Assembly: GCF_030814215.1 (NCBI RefSeq)
Contig: NZ_JAUSUT010000001.1
Coordinates: 1,240,001-1,304,000 of the forward strand
DNA: 64,000 nucleotides
Direction: 5' to 3'
Origin: Amycolatopsis thermophila
GTDB lineage: Bacteria > Actinomycetota > Actinomycetes > Mycobacteriales > Pseudonocardiaceae
A program made the position numbers and the translations under genes. The notes under the pieces are model-generated. The model made no database searches, was not told where the DNA came from, and worked only from the letters and a program-made list of their open reading frames with translations. Of the stretch, positions 23,981 to 32,685 are shown in pieces (position 1 is the first letter of the stretch; every line of letters starts with the position of its first letter).

Positions 23981-24408
23981 TACTCCGCATCCTTGAACTT
24001 GCCGAGATATTGCGTGGCCGCCTCATTCGACGCGTCGTATTTGCTTATGGCGATGTCTAGCGCTTCACGTATCGTTCTGAGGTTTTCCAGCACGGTTTGA
24101 TAAACCGGAATGAGCGATTGCTGGTCAGAATCCATTGCACACTGGAAATGCGCGGCCGCCTGTTGTGCGTATTGATCATTGCCGAATGGCGGTTTGTTGC
24201 GCAGCCGTTCAATGTTGAGTGAAATTCGCGAAAGTCGGTCCTCCGCCTGCGTAACCGCGTTGCGGAGGTGTGCGCCGGTCTCTTCATCCACGGCCCACCC
24301 ACCAGACTTGGCCTCGGCCAGCAGGTGTTGCGCCTGGTCCCCCATCGCTTTGAGCTTTTCCCGATCGCCGAACGCGGCGGTTATCCCCGTGTCTGTCCAG
24401 GCAGCCAT
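23980..24408 (-). CDS. Helical WXG100-like partner of the DUF3558 lipoprotein
   Basis: The 142-residue protein is nearly all helical, without signal peptide or membrane segment. It begins MAAWTDTGITAAFGDREKLK and ends KYDASNEAATQYLGKFKDAE. Genes of this size and fold regularly precede DUF3558 lipoprotein genes in Pseudonocardiaceae and are thought to relate to type VII secretion; a clear WXG is not present, only SGGW near residue 36-39. Translation is coupled to the lipoprotein by a 1-bp overlap. Low G+C, with codons such as TTT and GAT, marks it as atypical here. Confidence 0.6.
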   Translation of the reverse strand: MAAWTDTGITAAFGDREKLKAMGDQAQHLLAEAKSGGWAVDEETGAHLRNAVTQAEDRLSRISLNIERLRNKPPFGNDQYAQQAAAHFQCAMDSDQQSLIPVYQTVLENLRTIREALDIAISKYDASNEAATQYLGKFKDAE

Positions 24409-24561
24409 ACCGTCGCGCCCCCTCCTCGTGATGCTCTGCGATCGACACCCTAGCAGGTTGCCCGTATGGTCGACATCACAAGCTTTGTATCTGGATCAGC
24501 GTCGGAGATGAAGTATCCGGTAACAGTGCATCCCTCATCCGAGCTTCGTGAATGCCATTGT
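24409..24561. other. AT-richer stretch, no confident gene
   Basis: This stretch has many A and T bases for this genome. A plus-strand frame of 43 codons opens at ATG 24466 (MVDITSFVSG...) but has no ribosome site and no recognisable family. I regard it as debris of the accessory patch. Confidence 0.35.
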
Positions 24562-24693
24562 TCAGCCCTCGCTCATTGCACGGTCTTGTTCGCGTAGGAA
24601 CTCGATGTCTTCGTTCACTACTCGATCTTCTTTACCAATCACATCGACAAGGAAGCTGAGCACTTCAACTTGGTGTTGAATGGCGGACAGCCA
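24562..24693 (-). pseudogene. C-terminal fragment of an unidentified protein
   Basis: The minus-strand frame encodes 43 residues from 24693, bounded upstream by a stop and ending at TGA 24562: WLSAIQHQVEVLSFLVDVIG, then KEDRVVNEDIEFLREQDRAM and SEG. The charged, amphipathic sequence looks like the end of a real helical protein that has lost its front. It abuts the truncated MFS gene, so both were probably cut by the same rearrangement. A GTG at about 24666 could make a 33-residue peptide, but it has no good ribosome site. Confidence 0.4.
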
Positions 24694-24710
24694 TCAGTTG
24701 ATGGTGCAGG

Positions 24711-25407
24711 TTACGCGGCTGATAGGGACCAGCCGTGCGTCTCGACCGCGCCCGGGATGTCCAGCTTCGGGCGGTCCTCCGACGGCCGGTGCCGCAGCAG
24801 GGTGGAACCGCCGGCGAACGCGATCACCGCGAAGATGATGTTGACGAGCATGCACCAGCGCCAGTCGAGGTACTCGGTGAGCACGCCACCGAGCAGCAGG
24901 CCGACCGCGGCACCCCCCGCCGGCGATCGCCCCGAAGATGCCGAACGCGCGGCCGCGTTCCTTCGGGTCGATGAAAGTCGTGGTCAGCAGCGACAGCGCG
25001 GCCGGCGCGAGCAGCGCGCCGAACACACCCTGCGCGGCGCGCGCGACGATCAGCATCTCGATGCCGTTCGCGGCGCCGCCGACTGCGGAGGCGATGGCGA
25101 ACCCGGCCAGCCCGGTGAGGAACGCCCGCTTCCGTCCGAACAGGTCGTTCACCCGCCCGCCGAGCAGCAGGAGGCTGCCGAAGGCCAGCGCGTAGGCGGT
25201 GACCACCCACTGGCGGGCGTCACTGGAGAAGCCCAGCTCGTGCTGGGCGGTGGGCAGGGCGATGTTCACGATGGTCGCGTCGAGCACGACCATCAGCTGG
25301 GCCAGCCCGATCACCACCAGGATCAGCCAGCGCCGCGCGTGGTGCGGATCGTCCGTCGAGCCGGCTGGACTCCCCCCGGCGGGCTCGGCGTAGGTGGTTC
25401 GCGTCAT
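24711..25407 (-). pseudogene. MFS drug transporter (DHA2 type), frameshifted and truncated
   Basis: From ATG 25407 the protein reads MTRTTYAEPAGG, then the typical MFS start VVIGLAQLMVVLDATIVNIALP, VVTAYALAFGSLLLLGGRVNDLFGRKR and GALLAPAALSLLTTTF. At a run of six G (plus-strand C run 24913-24918) the frame shifts. In the next frame GAAVGLLLGGVLTEYLDWRW continues the transporter for another 60 residues, to a TAA at 24711. Only about 230 of the usual 470-520 codons remain. The gene is divergent from an intact TetR gene that was probably its repressor. Confidence 0.75.
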
Positions 25408-25430
25408 GACAGGTCCTCGCAGACGATGTG

Positions 25431-25446
25431 GAGGAGAGATCTCCTC
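25431..25446. promoter_or_regulatory. Probable TetR operator 1
   Basis: GAGGAGA-GA-TCTCCTC is a perfect 7-bp inverted repeat in the gap between the broken MFS gene and its divergent TetR gene. The position fits a shared repressor site. Confidence 0.5.
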
Positions 25447-25472
25447 TTCCGCTTCCACGTTACGCAAAAAGC

Positions 25473-25487
25473 GGAGGAGCTACCTCC
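25473..25487. promoter_or_regulatory. Probable TetR operator 2
   Basis: GGAGG-AGCTA-CCTCC shares the GGAGGA core with the repeat at 25431-25446 and lies just upstream of the -10-like TATAGT, so binding there would block the TetR gene's own promoter. Confidence 0.45.
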
Positions 25488-25494
25488 TGTTTGC

Positions 25495-25500
25495 TATAGT
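25495..25500 (+). promoter_or_regulatory. -10-like element of the TetR gene
   Basis: TATAGT ends 7 bp before ATG 25508. A transcript starting at the usual distance would begin at or next to the ATG, that is, it would be leaderless. No clear -35 is seen. Confidence 0.4.
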
Positions 25501-25507
25501 GGCTTTC

Positions 25508-26179
25508 ATGACGCGGGACACACTGCGCGCCGCATCGCCGCGGCCGCTGCGGCGCGACGCCGAACGGAACCGGTTGCGGATCCTGTCGGCGGCCAAGGAG
25601 GTGTTCCGGGAACGCGGCTTCGACGCCACGCTCGACGACGTCGCCCATCGCGCCGGCCTCGGCGTCGGCACGGTCTACCGGCGGTTCCCCAACAAGGAAC
25701 ACCTGATCGACGCGATGTTCGCCCGCCGCCTCGAAGAGATCGAGGAAGGTGCCCGCGCGGCACTGGCCGATCCGGACCCGTGGCACGGGTTCCGGCAGTT
25801 CGTGTGGGACATCGTCGAGCTGATGGCCACCGACCGCGGGATACGGGACACGTTGCTGAGCAACGCGTTCGGCCGGGTGGACGTGGCGCAGGCCAAGGAC
25901 CGCCTGGTGCCGATCGTCACGGAGCTGGTGCAGCGGGCCAAGGACAGCGGCAAGCTGCGCGCCGACTTCGCCGAGACCGACTGCCCGATGCTGTTCAAGA
26001 TGGCGGCCTCGGTCGTGGAGTACTCGCAGGACCTGGCGCCCGACCTGTGGCAGCGGTACCTGACCATGCTGCTGGACGGTCTGCGGGCGGACTCCGGTGA
26101 GCGCCGGCCGCTGCCGGTGCCGCCGCTGGACCACGAAACGCTGGACTGCGCCATGAACGCGTGGCACGCGCGACGCTGA
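25508..26179 (+). CDS. TetR-family regulator of the broken MFS pump
   Basis: The 223-residue protein has an N-terminal HTH (ATLDDVAHRAGLGVGTVYRRFPNKEHLI, in pattern) and a helical ligand domain ending in a Pro-rich LPVPPLDHETLD tail. It matches TetR regulators that sit divergently beside DHA2 pumps. It is intact, although its presumed target is now a pseudogene, so it is either an orphan or controls other genes. ATG 25508 is chosen because the -10-like TATAGT directly precedes it. Its 3' end overlaps the convergent DMT gene frame by 185 bp. Confidence 0.85.
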   Translation: MTRDTLRAASPRPLRRDAERNRLRILSAAKEVFRERGFDATLDDVAHRAGLGVGTVYRRFPNKEHLIDAMFARRLEEIEEGARAALADPDPWHGFRQFVWDIVELMATDRGIRDTLLSNAFGRVDVAQAKDRLVPIVTELVQRAKDSGKLRADFAETDCPMLFKMAASVVEYSQDLAPDLWQRYLTMLLDGLRADSGERRPLPVPPLDHETLDCAMNAWHARR

Positions 26180-26957
26180 GGCCGCTGCGGCGGGTGGCCA
26201 GCACGGCGAGCCCGGCGATGGCGGTCGCGCCACAGGCGGCGAGGGTGGGCAGGTCGAGTCCGGGCGCCTCGCCGAGGACGGCGACGCCGAGCGCGGTCGC
26301 CACGACGGGGTTGGCCGCGGTCTGGCAGCCGACGACGACGTCCGGCGGGCCGCTGGCGTAAGCGTGCTGGACGAGCCAGGCGGCGGTGGCGAAGGCGAGC
26401 ACGGCGGTGACCAGGGAGAGCCAGGGCAGGCCCGGCGAGTGCAGGACGTCCCTGGCGAGCACCGCGGCGAGCCCGTAGCCGGCCCCGGCGGCGACGGCGA
26501 GCGCGGCGCTGCGGGCGACCTTCTCGGTGAACGCCGCGACGGCGACCAGGACCGCGACGAGAACGGCGACGATCCGACCCGCCTCGGCGACGGCGTCGGG
26601 CGGGATGGCGGCGGGGGCCTGCGCGCGGGCGGTGAGCGTCACGAACACCGCGACGGCGAGCGTGACGGCCACGGCGGCCGCCTGCGCGACCCGGTCCCGT
26701 GGTCCATTGAGGACAGCGAGCACCGGCAGGGCCAGGACGACGAGCGGCGTGACCACCGTGACCGGAGCGAACGCGAGGGCGAGGCCCTGCAATCCGGTGC
26801 ACGCGGTGAGCACACCGAGGCCGAGCATCCACGCCCGGTTGCGCACGAGCGCGACCGGCCGGGGCGCGCTCCCGGCGACGCCGCGGTGCTGCAACCACGC
26901 CCCGGCCGCCGCGGCGACCGCGGCAACCGCCGCACAGAGCACCCCCACGGCGATCAT
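25995..26957 (-). CDS. DMT/EamA-like multi-helix transporter with unusual tail
   Basis: Residues 1 to about 260 form about nine or ten Ala/Val-rich transmembrane helices, as in DMT-superfamily (EamA-like) transporters: a first helix MIAVGVLCAAVAAVAAAAGAWLQHR and a late PVVATALGVAVLGEAPGL. The frame then runs on for about 60 residues of Arg/Ala/Pro-rich sequence antisense to the TetR gene before TGA at 25995. That tail has no protein character, so the original stop was probably lost. Family members lack such a tail. Substrate is not predictable. Confidence 0.7.
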   Translation of the reverse strand: MIAVGVLCAAVAAVAAAAGAWLQHRGVAGSAPRPVALVRNRAWMLGLGVLTACTGLQGLALAFAPVTVVTPLVVLALPVLAVLNGPRDRVAQAAAVAVTLAVAVFVTLTARAQAPAAIPPDAVAEAGRIVAVLVAVLVAVAAFTEKVARSAALAVAAGAGYGLAAVLARDVLHSPGLPWLSLVTAVLAFATAAWLVQHAYASGPPDVVVGCQTAANPVVATALGVAVLGEAPGLDLPTLAACGATAIAGLAVLATRRSGLSVARATRSWRSPAFRGPAAAPAAAGAHRSPPADRPAAWSGTAATGRAPGPASTPRPRPPS

Positions 26958-27099
26958 CGGCGAACCTCCCTCACTGCAAGAGAGGATGCCCGCCGGTGGC
27001 TGAGAAGTTCCTCAAGCGGCTGGACGTCCGGCGGAAGTTCGCACACCGCGCTCGGCGCCGGCCGGCCACCCAGTCACCCCGTCGAGGTGCGGTGGTTCC
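26958..27099. other. Gap between DMT gene and IS110-type remnant
   Basis: This 142-bp stretch holds the DMT gene's upstream region. I see no gene or clear promoter in it. Confidence 0.35.
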
Positions 27100-27290
27100 T
27101 GATCGAGGAGCCGCCGCTGCTGGTCGTGGTCGATCAACGCGCACCGTCGGTGCCCTGCTTGTCGCGGTCGCCCGCGCGCACACCGCCGCCGACACGACGC
27201 ACCTGGCTGCCTACGCCGGCACCGCCCCCCACCAGCCGGACCTCCTACTAGCGGAAACGCGACGAACGCAAGAAACACTACGAATACCGC
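27100..27290 (+). mobile_element. IS110-family transposase remnant, heavily decayed
   Basis: Scattered motifs in shifting frames recall the IS110 transposase order: LLVVVDQ (about 27115), TVGALLVAVARA (27143-27178), then a jump to the C-terminal TTHLAAYAG-AP (about 27194-27232), and Y*RKRDERKKHYEY (about 27243-27285), which resembles the AYYDRKRAEGKRH region. The middle is deleted and a stop interrupts the last part, so it is inert. The resemblance is by eye only. Confidence 0.5.
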
Positions 27291-27472
27291 AGAGGTCCGG
27301 CACCCACCAGTTGCGCCGTCGCGAGCTGGATCGCGTCGTACGCGCAGGCCGTGCACTCCGCCGAGCCGGGCGTCCCCCGCGAGGTCCGGATCGGTCGCCG
27401 CGTCGAGGACGCGAAGAGAGGCCGGGCACGCCACTTCCGGGTGAAAGGGCGTTCCCGGCCCGAACGGCGTAC

Positions 27473-28654
27473 TCAGCCCTCGAAGGTGAGGTTCCGCCCC
27501 GAGGACGGGTCGAACAGCTGCACCTTCTGCACGTCGAACCAGACGTCGAGCATGCCGCCCTCCTGGGCCCCCGACACCGGCGACAGGCGGGCCGTGATCG
27601 AGGCGCCCCCGCCGGGGACGTCGTCGGCGCCCGCGTCCGCCGCCAGCTCCGCCAGTTCGGACGTCGCGGCCAGCTCGCCTTCGACCGTGAAGTACGCGTA
27701 CTTCTCCGACCCCATCGACTCCAGCACGTCCACGTGCGCGCTGAACACGCAGCCGCCGGCCTGCGCGGTCTCGTCGAGCAACGCGGCGTCCTCGAAGTGC
27801 TCCGGCCGGATGCCGGCGATCACCTCGCGCGGCGCGTTCGCGGCCTCGGCCAGCCGGCGCAGCCGGTCCGGCAGCGTGACCGTGCCCAGCGCGCTCTTCA
27901 GGCTGCCCTCCTCGAGCGTCGCCGGCACGAAGTTCATCGACGGCGAGCCGATGAACCCCGCCACGAACAGGTTCGTCGGGTGGTCGTAGAGGAACTGCGG
28001 CGACCCGATCTGCTGCACGTACCCGGCCCGCAGCACGACGACGCGGTCGCCCAGCGTCATCGCCTCGGTCTGGTCGTGGGTGACGTACAACGTGGTCGTG
28101 CCGAGCTGCCGCTGCAGCTTCGACACCGACGTCCGCATCTGCCCGCGCAGCTTCGCGTCCAGGTTGGACAGCGGTTCGTCCATCAGGAACGCCTTGGGGC
28201 TGCGCACGATCGCCCGGCCCATGGCCACCCGCTGCCGCTGCCCACCGGAGAGGTTGGACGGCTTGCGGTCCAGGTGCTGGGTCAGGTCCAGGATCTCGGC
28301 CGCCTCCTCGACCTTCGCCTTCACCGTCGCGTCGTCAACTTTGGCCAGGCGCAGCGGGAAGGCCATGTTCTCCCGCACGCTCATGTGCGGGTACAGCGCG
28401 TAGGACTGGAACACCATCGCGATGTCCCGGTCCTTCGGTGCGCGCTCGTTCATCCGCTGACCGTCGATGCGCAGCTCGCCGGAGGAGATGTCCTCCAGCC
28501 CGGCCACCATGTTCAGCGTGGTCGACTTCCCGCACCCGGACGGGCCGACCAGGATGATGAACTCGCCGTCGGCGACCTGCAAGTCCACTTCGGACACAGC
28601 GAGCGCGCCGTCCGGATAGCGCTTGCTCACCTTGTCCAGCACGATCTCAGCCAT
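27473..28654 (-). CDS. sugC: Trehalose ABC importer ATPase SugC
   Basis: The 393-residue ABC ATPase has Walker A GPSGCGKST at about residue 36-44, the Q-loop VFQSYALYPHM, the signature LSGGQRQR, Walker B AFLMDEPLSNLD, the switch His VTHDQ and a C-terminal MalK/UgpC-type OB domain from about 245 (AGIRPEHF). It powers the SugA-SugB permease. Length and gene order fit SugC (Rv1238), which recycles trehalose released at the cell envelope. ATG 28654 starts 5 bp after the sugB stop, the last gene of a four-gene operon. Confidence 0.9.
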   Translation of the reverse strand: MAEIVLDKVSKRYPDGALAVSEVDLQVADGEFIILVGPSGCGKSTTLNMVAGLEDISSGELRIDGQRMNERAPKDRDIAMVFQSYALYPHMSVRENMAFPLRLAKVDDATVKAKVEEAAEILDLTQHLDRKPSNLSGGQRQRVAMGRAIVRSPKAFLMDEPLSNLDAKLRGQMRTSVSKLQRQLGTTTLYVTHDQTEAMTLGDRVVVLRAGYVQQIGSPQFLYDHPTNLFVAGFIGSPSMNFVPATLEEGSLKSALGTVTLPDRLRRLAEAANAPREVIAGIRPEHFEDAALLDETAQAGGCVFSAHVDVLESMGSEKYAYFTVEGELAATSELAELAADAGADDVPGGGASITARLSPVSGAQEGGMLDVWFDVQKVQLFDPSSGRNLTFEG

Positions 28655-28659
28655 GGCGC

Positions 28660-29502
28660 TTACCCCTTCACCGCACCGGAGGTCAGCCCCGCGACGATGC
28701 GGCGCTGGAAGAACAACACGAACAGGATGATCGGGACGGTGATCACCACGGCCGCGGCGCAGATCGTCCCGGCGGGGTCCTCGAACTGCGAGGCCCCGGT
28801 GAAGAACGACAACGCCGCCGGCACCGTCCGCGACGCGTTGGTCGAGGTCAGCGAGATGGCGAACAGGAAGTCGTTCCAGCAGAAGATGAACACCAGGATG
28901 GCCGTGGTGAACACACCCGGCGCGGCCAGCGGGGCGATGACCCGCCGGAACGCCTGACCGGGCGTGGCACCGTCCATCTTGGCCGCCTTCTCCAGCTCCC
29001 ACGGGATTTCCCGGAAGAACGCCGACAGCGTGTAGATCGCCAGCGGCAGGGCGAAGGTGATGTAGGGCAGGATCAGCCCCGGCCAGGTGTCGAACAGGCC
29101 CAGCGTGCGCTCGATGTTGAACAGCGGGCTGACCAGCGAGACCTGCGGGAACATCGCGATCAGCAGCGAGACCCCGACCAGCAGCCGCTTGCCGGGGAAG
29201 TCCAGCCGCGCGATCGCGTACGCCGCCATCGTGCCCAGGACCACCGCGATCAGCGTCGCGATGAGCGAGATGCCGATCGAGTTGATCAGCGCTCGCACGA
29301 AGTCCAGCGTCTGGAAGATGTCCGCGTAGTTCTGCAGGGTCCACGACCGCGGGATGAACTTCCCGTCGTCGAGGGTGTCCTTAGTCTTGAGCGACAACGA
29401 CAGGATCCACAGCACCGGCACCAGCGCGTAGACCACCACGATGATGTCGATGATCGTCCACTTGGTCTTGCGGCCGGTGGTGACCGCGCCACCCATCACC
29501 AT
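28660..29502 (-). CDS. sugB: Trehalose ABC importer permease SugB
   Basis: The 280-residue protein has six transmembrane helices and the importer EAA loop [22 protein letters not shown] near residues 165-190. It is the MalG-type half of the permease, with a typical C-terminal [17 protein letters not shown]. The first ATG shares a base with the sugA stop (TGATG), so translation is coupled. An inner ATG two codons later is equally possible. It works with SugA in the membrane, fed by lipoprotein LpqY and driven by SugC. Confidence 0.9.
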   Translation of the reverse strand: MVMGGAVTTGRKTKWTIIDIIVVVYALVPVLWILSLSLKTKDTLDDGKFIPRSWTLQNYADIFQTLDFVRALINSIGISLIATLIAVVLGTMAAYAIARLDFPGKRLLVGVSLLIAMFPQVSLVSPLFNIERTLGLFDTWPGLILPYITFALPLAIYTLSAFFREIPWELEKAAKMDGATPGQAFRRVIAPLAAPGVFTTAILVFIFCWNDFLFAISLTSTNASRTVPAALSFFTGASQFEDPAGTICAAAVVITVPIILFVLFFQRRIVAGLTSGAVKG

Positions 29503-30449
29503 CAGCGCTTCCCCCCTTGGTCACTGCCCGGAGCCGCGGTGCCGAACAGCTTGATGAAGATGAACGCGATGATCGCGACCGTGATGAAGATCAGCACCGA
29601 CATCGTCGACCCGATGCCGAGGTTCAGACCCTTGATCAGGTTGTTGTAGGTCTGCATGGACACCGACGACGTGTTGTTCTGGCCGCTGGTGAGCACGTAG
29701 ATGTTGTCGAAGATGCGGAACGCGTCCAGCGTGCGGAACAGCAGCGCCACCAGGATCGCCGGCTTCATCACCGGCACCATCACCTTGATGAACCGCTGCC
29801 AGCCGTTGGCGCCGTCCATCGCGGCCGCCTTGAGCAGGTCGTCCGGCACCAGCGCCAGCCCGGCCATCAGCAGCAGCGCCATGAACGGCGTCGTCTTCCA
29901 CACCTCGGCCAGGATGATGATCGCCAGCGACGGGATGTACTGCGTCAGCGGCGCCGAGTTCCCGGCGAGGGTGTTGGCCAGGTACCCGGTGTCCGGCGTC
30001 CACGCGTAGTACCAGGAGAACGCCGCCACCACGGTCACGATCCCGTACGGGATCAGCGACACCGTGCGCACCAGACCGCGCCCGACGAGAGTCCGGTGCA
30101 TGATCAGGGCCAGCAGCATGCCCAGCACCAGCTCGATCGCGACCGAGATGATCGTGAGCCCCATCGTCGTGGCGAACGCCGTCCACCAGTAGGAGTCGGA
30201 CAGCACCGCCGCGTAGTTCGCCAGCCCCACGAACTCGGTGTTCTGCGGGAACCGCAGGTCGTATCGCTGCAGCGACAGCCAGATCGAGTAGACGATCGGA
30301 TACCCGGTGACCGCGAGCATCACGATCGCCGCGGGTGCGCACAACAGCCAGCCCAGCCGCCGCTCCGCCCTCTTGCCCTCGCTCAGCGCCGGTTTTCCCG
30401 GTTTCGTCGTGGTCTTCGGCGCGGTGGACACGTCCTCGACCGTGCTCAC
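29502..30449 (-). CDS. sugA: Trehalose ABC importer permease SugA
   Basis: The 315-residue MalF-type permease half has an N-terminal soluble extension of about 30 residues, six helices and the EAA loop [22 protein letters not shown] near 210-231. It starts at GTG 30449, with AAAGGGGTG 5 nt upstream; that GTG overlaps the lpqY stop by 4 bp (GTGA). The synteny with lpqY, sugB and sugC identifies it. It forms the membrane channel with SugB for trehalose import. Confidence 0.9.
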   Translation of the reverse strand: MSTVEDVSTAPKTTTKPGKPALSEGKRAERRLGWLLCAPAAIVMLAVTGYPIVYSIWLSLQRYDLRFPQNTEFVGLANYAAVLSDSYWWTAFATTMGLTIISVAIELVLGMLLALIMHRTLVGRGLVRTVSLIPYGIVTVVAAFSWYYAWTPDTGYLANTLAGNSAPLTQYIPSLAIIILAEVWKTTPFMALLLMAGLALVPDDLLKAAAMDGANGWQRFIKVMVPVMKPAILVALLFRTLDAFRIFDNIYVLTSGQNNTSSVSMQTYNNLIKGLNLGIGSTMSVLIFITVAIIAFIFIKLFGTAAPGSDQGGKR

Positions 30450-31768
30450 GGGATCACCCCTTTCGAATTCAGCGCGTCGGTCAGCCGGCTGCGCAGTTCG
30501 TCGGCGGTCTTCTGCGGATCGATCTTCGACGGCGGCGACAGGACCTTGGAGATGACGGTGGACAGGCTCTGGTACGCGGGCGTCAGCGGGCGCACCGCGG
30601 CATTCTTGAGCGCGGCGAAGATCGCGTCCCGCATCGGGTACGCGGTGGCCATGCTCGGGTTGTTGTCCGGGTCGACCGGCTTCGTGGGGTCGAGCGGCGT
30701 GTCGTCGGTGTAGAGCGCCTCCAGGCTCGGCGGGACACCGTCCTTGACCGCGGAGAACTTCTGGTTCTCCTGGCTGCGCAGGCACAGCGCCGCTTCGAAC
30801 GCCTCCGGCTTGTGCTGCGACGTGGAGCTGACCGCGAGGTCGTAACCACCGATCGTGGTCCTGGCCGGGACGCCGGGATCGACGGCCGGGTAGGTCGACC
30901 ACTTGAAGTGCGGCAGGTCCTGCGGCTGCTCGTCGGCGAAGGACGCGTAGACGAACGGCCAGTTCAGCTGGAACGCGCCGTTGCCGCGCTGGAACGCCTG
31001 CCGGACGTCGTCCTCCTTCATGTTCGTCAGCGACGGGTCGGTGACGCCGCTCGACGTGACGCGCTTGAGGATCTCCAGTGCCTGCACCGCGCCCTGGTCC
31101 ATGACCACGGACTTGCCGTCGTCGGAGAGGATGTGGCCGCCCGCGGACGCGACGAGCGTGTTGTAGATGACCACCAGGCCCTCGTACTGGGCGCCGGTGA
31201 ACAGGATGTTGTGCGGCTTGCCCGCGGCCTTGAGCTGCTCGGCCGCGGTGATCATGTCGTCCCACGTGGCCGGCGGCTGCGGGGTGATCCGGTCGTCGTA
31301 CCAGAGCAGCTGGACGTTGGTGTTCTTCGTGGCCGCGTACAGCTTGCCGTTCCAGGTCGCGGTGGCCAGCGGACCGGGCAGCACCCCGGCCTCGGCCTTC
31401 GCCCGGTTGGCACCGGTCCACTCCTCGGCCCAGCCGGCCTCGGCGAACTCCGGCACCCACGTGACGTCCAGGCCCAGGATGTCCAGGCCCTTGTCACCGG
31501 CGGCGAGCCGTCGCGCCATCTGCAGCCGCTGGTCGTCGGCGCCGCGCTGGAGCTTGTTGTAGACGATCTTGTAGCGCCCCGCCGCCTGGGCGTTGCAGTT
31601 GTCCACCACCTTCTGGAAGGTGTCCTCCGGCGCGTAGTACAGGTTGAGCGTCGTGCCCTGCTCCGAGCTGCACGCGGTGACCAGCCCCGCGGTCAGCATC
31701 CCGGCGCCGAGCACCGCGGCGATCTGACCGGGCGGCCTGCCCCGGCGGCCACCCCTACCGTTCCCCAT
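30446..31768 (-). CDS. lpqY: Trehalose-binding lipoprotein LpqY
   Basis: The 440-residue solute-binding protein (family 1) has a signal peptide with an Arg-rich n-region (GRGGRRGRP), a hydrophobic core and the lipobox LVTAC at about residue 33. The mature part shows LNLYYAPEDTFQKVVDNCN, DILGLDVTWVPEFAEAGW and QRGNGAFQLNWPFVYA, as expected for a sugar-binding lobe. ATG 31768 has AGGAGG 5 nt upstream. It captures trehalose outside the membrane for SugA-SugB-SugC. It is the first gene of the operon. Confidence 0.88.
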   Translation of the reverse strand: MGNGRGGRRGRPPGQIAAVLGAGMLTAGLVTACSSEQGTTLNLYYAPEDTFQKVVDNCNAQAAGRYKIVYNKLQRGADDQRLQMARRLAAGDKGLDILGLDVTWVPEFAEAGWAEEWTGANRAKAEAGVLPGPLATATWNGKLYAATKNTNVQLLWYDDRITPQPPATWDDMITAAEQLKAAGKPHNILFTGAQYEGLVVIYNTLVASAGGHILSDDGKSVVMDQGAVQALEILKRVTSSGVTDPSLTNMKEDDVRQAFQRGNGAFQLNWPFVYASFADEQPQDLPHFKWSTYPAVDPGVPARTTIGGYDLAVSSTSQHKPEAFEAALCLRSQENQKFSAVKDGVPPSLEALYTDDTPLDPTKPVDPDNNPSMATAYPMRDAIFAALKNAAVRPLTPAYQSLSTVISKVLSPPSKIDPQKTADELRSRLTDALNSKGVIP

Positions 31769-31925
31769 CAGGCCTCCTCCTCGGCACGCGACCGGCGGGA
31801 GACCCACCCCGCACGGCGTCGTGCATGCCATCAGGCAATCCGGTGCTGTCAACCCGGATCGCGCGATCGGTGGGAAGCCAAACTATGCCCGGCGATCACG
31901 CCCCGCAAGCGCTGCGGGTCACGAT

Positions 31926-32459
31926 TCAGTCGGTTGACCCGGATGGCCGCATCGCGAGCTTCGCCAGCAGGTCACGGCCCTGCTCCGCGTTGCGGGGCTG
32001 GCACAGGACGTCGTAGCGGCCGGCGACCAGCTGGCTGGCCGAGGCGAAGTCGCGGCGCCCGCGCGAGGAGGCGTAGCTGATGGCGGCGAACACCAGGCCG
32101 AACAGCACGCCGGAGGCCAGGCCGACCAGGATGGGCTGGTAGGTGACCGACGCACCGGAGGCGAACATCGCCAGCAGGAAACCCACGAACAGGCCGAACC
32201 AGGCGCCCGAGACCGCGCCGGTCATGAGGACCCGGCCCCACGACAGGCGGCCCAGCACCCGCTCGACGAGCATCAGGTCCACGCCGACGATGGTCACGTC
32301 CTCGACCGTGAACTGGTTGTCGGCGAGGTAGTCGACCGCCCGCTGCGCCTCCTGGTACGTGGCGTAGGAGCCGATCGGCCACCCCGTGGGCGGGGTCGGC
32401 AAGCGCGGCAGCCCCTGCGCGGGACGGCCTCCGGAGGAGAACGGGCTGGTCACGGTCAT
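31926..32459 (-). CDS. General-stress-type membrane protein (Rv1234-like)
   Basis: The 177-residue protein has an N-terminal domain of the general stress protein 17M type (GWPIGSYATYQEAQRAVDYLADNQFTVEDVTIVGVDL) and two central transmembrane helices with Gly-rich faces (VSGAWFGLFVGFLLAMF and ASGVLFGLVFAAISY). A C-terminal VAGRYDVLCQPRNAEQGRDLL segment follows. A GTG one codon before the ATG is an alternative start. The place beside lpqY matches Rv1234 in M. tuberculosis. A role in envelope stress is inferred from the family name only. Confidence 0.8.
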   Translation of the reverse strand: MTVTSPFSSGGRPAQGLPRLPTPPTGWPIGSYATYQEAQRAVDYLADNQFTVEDVTIVGVDLMLVERVLGRLSWGRVLMTGAVSGAWFGLFVGFLLAMFASGASVTYQPILVGLASGVLFGLVFAAISYASSRGRRDFASASQLVAGRYDVLCQPRNAEQGRDLLAKLAMRPSGSTD

Positions 32460-32685
32460 CACCTGTGCTGTCGTAGTGATCGAGTGACTTCATCCTGCCA
32501 ACCCCCATGAAACCACGCGAACCCGACACTCGAGGGACCGAAGAGCCGGATGATGCCGCGGTGCCCGTAATTCCCGGTCCGGAGCGGTGAGGTGGCCCCG
32601 CTGAGCGCACCCCCGGTACGCACGCGAACGCGACCTTCAGCCGACTCGGCGGAAGGCCGCGTTCGGGAACCGGGATTGCCGGCCC
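32460..32685. other. 226-bp gap, no gene seen
   Basis: The stretch between the stress-type gene and the acyl-CoA dehydrogenase gene holds no recognisable gene or clear repeat. Confidence 0.35.

Noticed and set aside
24466-24597. A 43-codon plus-strand frame MVDITSFVSG...
   Set aside because: No ribosome site, no family and no conserved neighbours; more likely debris of the accessory patch.
26996-28957. A 653-codon plus-strand frame antisense to sugC
   Set aside because: It runs across the complement of sugC, sugB and the IS110 remnant, has no protein character and is the usual high-G+C shadow frame.
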